Assembly (NCBI GenBank): GCA_014729275.1
Contig: WJKE01000061.1
Coordinates: 1 to 34,650, forward strand
Length of the DNA: 34,650 bases
Direction of reading: 5' to 3'
DNA from: Candidatus Peregrinibacteria bacterium
Lineage (GTDB): Bacteria > Patescibacteriota > Gracilibacteria > UBA1369 > LOWO2-01-FULL-3
Shown here in pieces: positions 32,647 through 34,650 of the stretch. The notes beneath the pieces are model-generated. The model did no database searches, was not told the DNA's origin, and was given only the letters and a program-made list of their open reading frames with translations. Both the position numbers and the translations under genes were made by a program. The first letter of the stretch is position 1. Each line of letters begins with the position of its first letter.

Positions 32647-32675
32647 AATTTATATTAACTTCCTCGCAATTGCAA
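32647..32675 (-). promoter_or_regulatory. Candidate promoter for rpsL
   Basis: In the 68-bp rpoC-rpsL gap, TTGCAA (32670-32675), 17 bp, TAAATT (32647-32652) on the minus strand. The transcript would begin near CACAATTT, partly resembling the rpsJ and rplC starts. The -35 overlaps a small inverted repeat (CCTTGC and GCGAGG). Confidence 0.4.
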
Positions 32676-32683
32676 GGGGTAAA

Positions 32684-34650
32684 TTAAATCATGGGGAGCA
32701 TATTTTCGTATGCAGATTCTTCTTCAACTTTTTCTTCTTCCGGCTTTTCTTTAATCTCAACTCCCAATTCGGGATGTTTTTTGATGTATGTGTCGCCGGC
32801 TGGGATTAATTTACCAATGATAACGTTTTCTTTAAGTCCCTCAAGTTGATCGAGCTTATTTGTTGTTGAGGCTTCGACAAGAACTCTTATTGTTTCCTGG
32901 AATGATGCAGCAGATAGCCAAGAGTTTGTTTGAAGTGCGATTCTTGTTAGTCCAAGAAGTAGTCTTTCACCGCTTGCGGTTTTTTTCTTAGCTGCAGTAA
33001 GCTCTTCATTTACATTGTTGAAGTGAATGAAATCTACAACTTCGCCAGGTAGGAAATTTGAATCACCGTTATCTATGATTCTGATTTTTGAAAGCATTTG
33101 TTTTGCTATAATTTCAACATGCTTGTCATTGATGCTTTGACCTTGAGACACATAAATAGTTTGCACTTCGTTAACTATGTATTTTTCCACAGTGTAAATG
33201 TCCGTGAGACTCATTAATTCTTTAAGATCCAGATGACCTGTTGTTAATGGTTGACCTTTTGTAACTTTGTCTTTGCTTTTTATTAAGAGTGATTTTCCTT
33301 GTGGAACTTTGTATTCTTTCGTGATTGGGCCTGAACTTATAACTGTAATTTCTTCGTCGCTTACAGCTGTAACTTTTCCTTCTTCAACAGCTTTGATTGC
33401 TCCTTTTTGAGTTTCACCTTTGGCAATTGTCATTTTTGGTTTTACTTTGTCTCCTTTTTTTACAACCGGATTTACTTCGCCGTGTAAGGTATAAACTGTT
33501 TGGATGGGTTCGTCGGAAGTTACAGAGAGTTCAGCGGTTTTTCCTTTTTGATGAACTTTAACCGTGCCGTCAATTTCTGAAATGATAGCGGGTGATTTTG
33601 GAGTTCTTGCTTCGAAAAGCTCTTCTACTCTGGTTAGACCTTGGGTAATATCTCCGCCTTCCGCAACACCACCCATATGGAAGGTACGCATGGTAAGCTG
33701 AGTACCAGGTTCACCGATTGATTGCGCAGCAATAATTCCCACTGCGGTTCCAAGGCGAACTTTTTTGTTTGTTCCAAGATCTTTACCGTAACATTTTACA
33801 CAAATCCCATTTTCTACTTTACAAGTCATAACTGATCTTAGTGTAACCTCGTTAACCTCGTGTTGGTTTATTAGGTTGATAGTCTCTTTTTCGATAAGTC
33901 TATCTTTCTTTTCAACGATTTCTCCTGTTTTGGGATCAACAACATCTTCTGCAAGAGTTCGTCCGTAAATTCTATTTTCGAATTTTTCACCAAGTTCTTC
34001 AGATTCTTCTCTGGTGATACGGTGGAATGCTTTTGTTCCGCAATCTTCTTCTTTAATAACAATATCCTGACATGCGTCCACAAGCCTTCGGGTAAGATAA
34101 CCTGCTTCCGCGGTTTTAAGGGCTGTATCTGATTTACCTTTACGTCCGCCATGTGTCGCAATGAAGTACTCAAGAATGGTGAACCCTTCCTTAAGGTTTG
34201 ATTTAATTGGAAGTTCAATTGTTTTACCCGCCGGATTTGCAACCAGTCCTTTCATTCCGCATAATTGAGTGATTTGTCCCCAATTACCACGAGCACCCGA
34301 GTCGATCATGTAGTATATATTGTTGTCATCTCCAATGGAGTTAACCATAATATTTGTAATTTCGGATTTTGTGTTACTCCAGATGTTGATTGTGTGCATG
34401 TATCTTTCTTCGTCTGTTATAAGGCCTTTCCAGAATTGGTTGTTAATTTTTTTGACAACTTCGCTGGCTTCTTCGATGATTTCTTCTTTCTTTTTTGGAA
34501 TAGCCATATCTGCCTGTGAGAAGGATATTCCTGATTTTGTAGCAAAACGGAATCCGATTTCTTTGAAATTATCTGAAAGGATTGCAGTTTGCGCGGACCC
34601 AACTTTTTCGAAACATTCTTTAACGATTTTTGATAGATCTTTTTTCCCGA
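32684..34650 (-). CDS. rpoC: DNA-directed RNA polymerase subunit beta' (3' part)
   Basis: The frame runs off the right edge of the window, so only the last 655 or so codons are seen. Upstream of the internal Met at 34507 the same frame stays open and reads GFRFATKSGISFSQADM, a standard beta' sequence, so the gene does not start there. The second zinc site (EEDCGTK, then CKVENGICVKCYG), the trigger-loop region GIIAAQSIGEPGTQLTMRTF and the C-terminal SAASFQETIRVL are intact. It precedes rpsL as in standard rpoBC-str clusters. Confidence 0.97.
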   Translation of the reverse strand, partial: GKKDLSKIVKECFEKVGSAQTAILSDNFKEIGFRFATKSGISFSQADMAIPKKKEEIIEEASEVVKKINNQFWKGLITDEERYMHTINIWSNTKSEITNIMVNSIGDDNNIYYMIDSGARGNWGQITQLCGMKGLVANPAGKTIELPIKSNLKEGFTILEYFIATHGGRKGKSDTALKTAEAGYLTRRLVDACQDIVIKEEDCGTKAFHRITREESEELGEKFENRIYGRTLAEDVVDPKTGEIVEKKDRLIEKETINLINQHEVNEVTLRSVMTCKVENGICVKCYGKDLGTNKKVRLGTAVGIIAAQSIGEPGTQLTMRTFHMGGVAEGGDITQGLTRVEELFEARTPKSPAIISEIDGTVKVHQKGKTAELSVTSDEPIQTVYTLHGEVNPVVKKGDKVKPKMTIAKGETQKGAIKAVEEGKVTAVSDEEITVISSGPITKEYKVPQGKSLLIKSKDKVTKGQPLTTGHLDLKELMSLTDIYTVEKYIVNEVQTIYVSQGQSINDKHVEIIAKQMLSKIRIIDNGDSNFLPGEVVDFIHFNNVNEELTAAKKKTASGERLLLGLTRIALQTNSWLSAASFQETIRVLVEASTTNKLDQLEGLKENVIIGKLIPAGDTYIKKHPELGVEIKEKPEEEKVEEESAYENMLPMI

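Noticed and set aside
34417-34602. Short minus-strand frame at the right end
   Set aside because: It overlaps rpoC in another frame; the rpoC frame reads conserved beta' sequence straight through this stretch to the window edge.
1-34650. CRISPR arrays, insertion sequences, tRNA or rRNA genes
   Set aside because: No regularly spaced repeats, transposase motifs, cloverleaf or rRNA signatures were seen on either strand.

Overview
The window is AT-rich bacterial chromosome and is dominated by one long ribosomal and transcription supercluster (str - S10 - spc - alpha) read on the minus strand. All genes read with the standard code; rpmJ ends in a plain TGA, which argues against UGA recoding. rpmD (uL30) is missing between rpsE and rplO, genes are packed tightly, several ribosomal proteins carry Lys/Ala tails, and almost no start codon has a Shine-Dalgarno sequence. 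Together these suggest a Candidate Phyla Radiation (Patescibacteria) genome. A Peregrinibacteria-like lineage is my best but weak guess, from the EF-Tu and general gene style; no 16S rRNA is present to decide.

Layout, left to right. (1) 79-1683, plus strand: pyrE and pyrF, the last two steps of UMP synthesis. (2) 1680-3752, minus: a 690-residue protein of unknown function with a C-terminal Cys/His hydrolase-like domain. (3) 3795-9766, minus, one tight operon: a type II P-type cation ATPase, trmD, a degenerate catalytically dead P-type ATPase-like protein, a DUF167 protein and rsmA. (4) 9839-25528, minus: rplC-rplD-rplW-rplB-rpsS-rplV-rpsC-rplP-rpmC-rpsQ-rplN-rplX-rplE-rpsN-rpsH-rplF-rplR-rpsE-rplO-secY-adk-map-infA-rpmJ-rpsM-rpsK-rpsD-rpoA-rplQ-rplM-rpsI, ending in a terminator. 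rpmJ is a 37-codon gene. (5) 25685-27498: a sigma-70 family factor on the plus strand, divergent from rplC, and a CaxA-type Na+/Ca2+ exchanger on the minus strand, convergent with it. These two split the S10 operon. (6) 27552-28296: rpsJ as a free-standing unit with its own promoter, a leader attenuator and a terminator. (7) 28297-34650, minus: rpoC (3' part only), rpsL, rpsG, fusA, tuf.

The most interesting signals are regulatory. rpsJ (S10/NusE) has a sigma-70 promoter, a leader with mutually exclusive terminator and antiterminator helices, a 16-bp perfect palindrome just upstream of the promoter and a downstream terminator. The separated rplC promoter starts its transcript with the same 11 bases as rpsJ at the same distance from the -10 box. 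A 62-nt stem-loop fills the rpmJ-rpsM junction, where the E. coli alpha operon carries its S4 control site. Shine-Dalgarno motifs are essentially absent across about 45 genes. On the protein side, the standout is a pseudo-P-type ATPase that shares an operon with an intact P-type pump.
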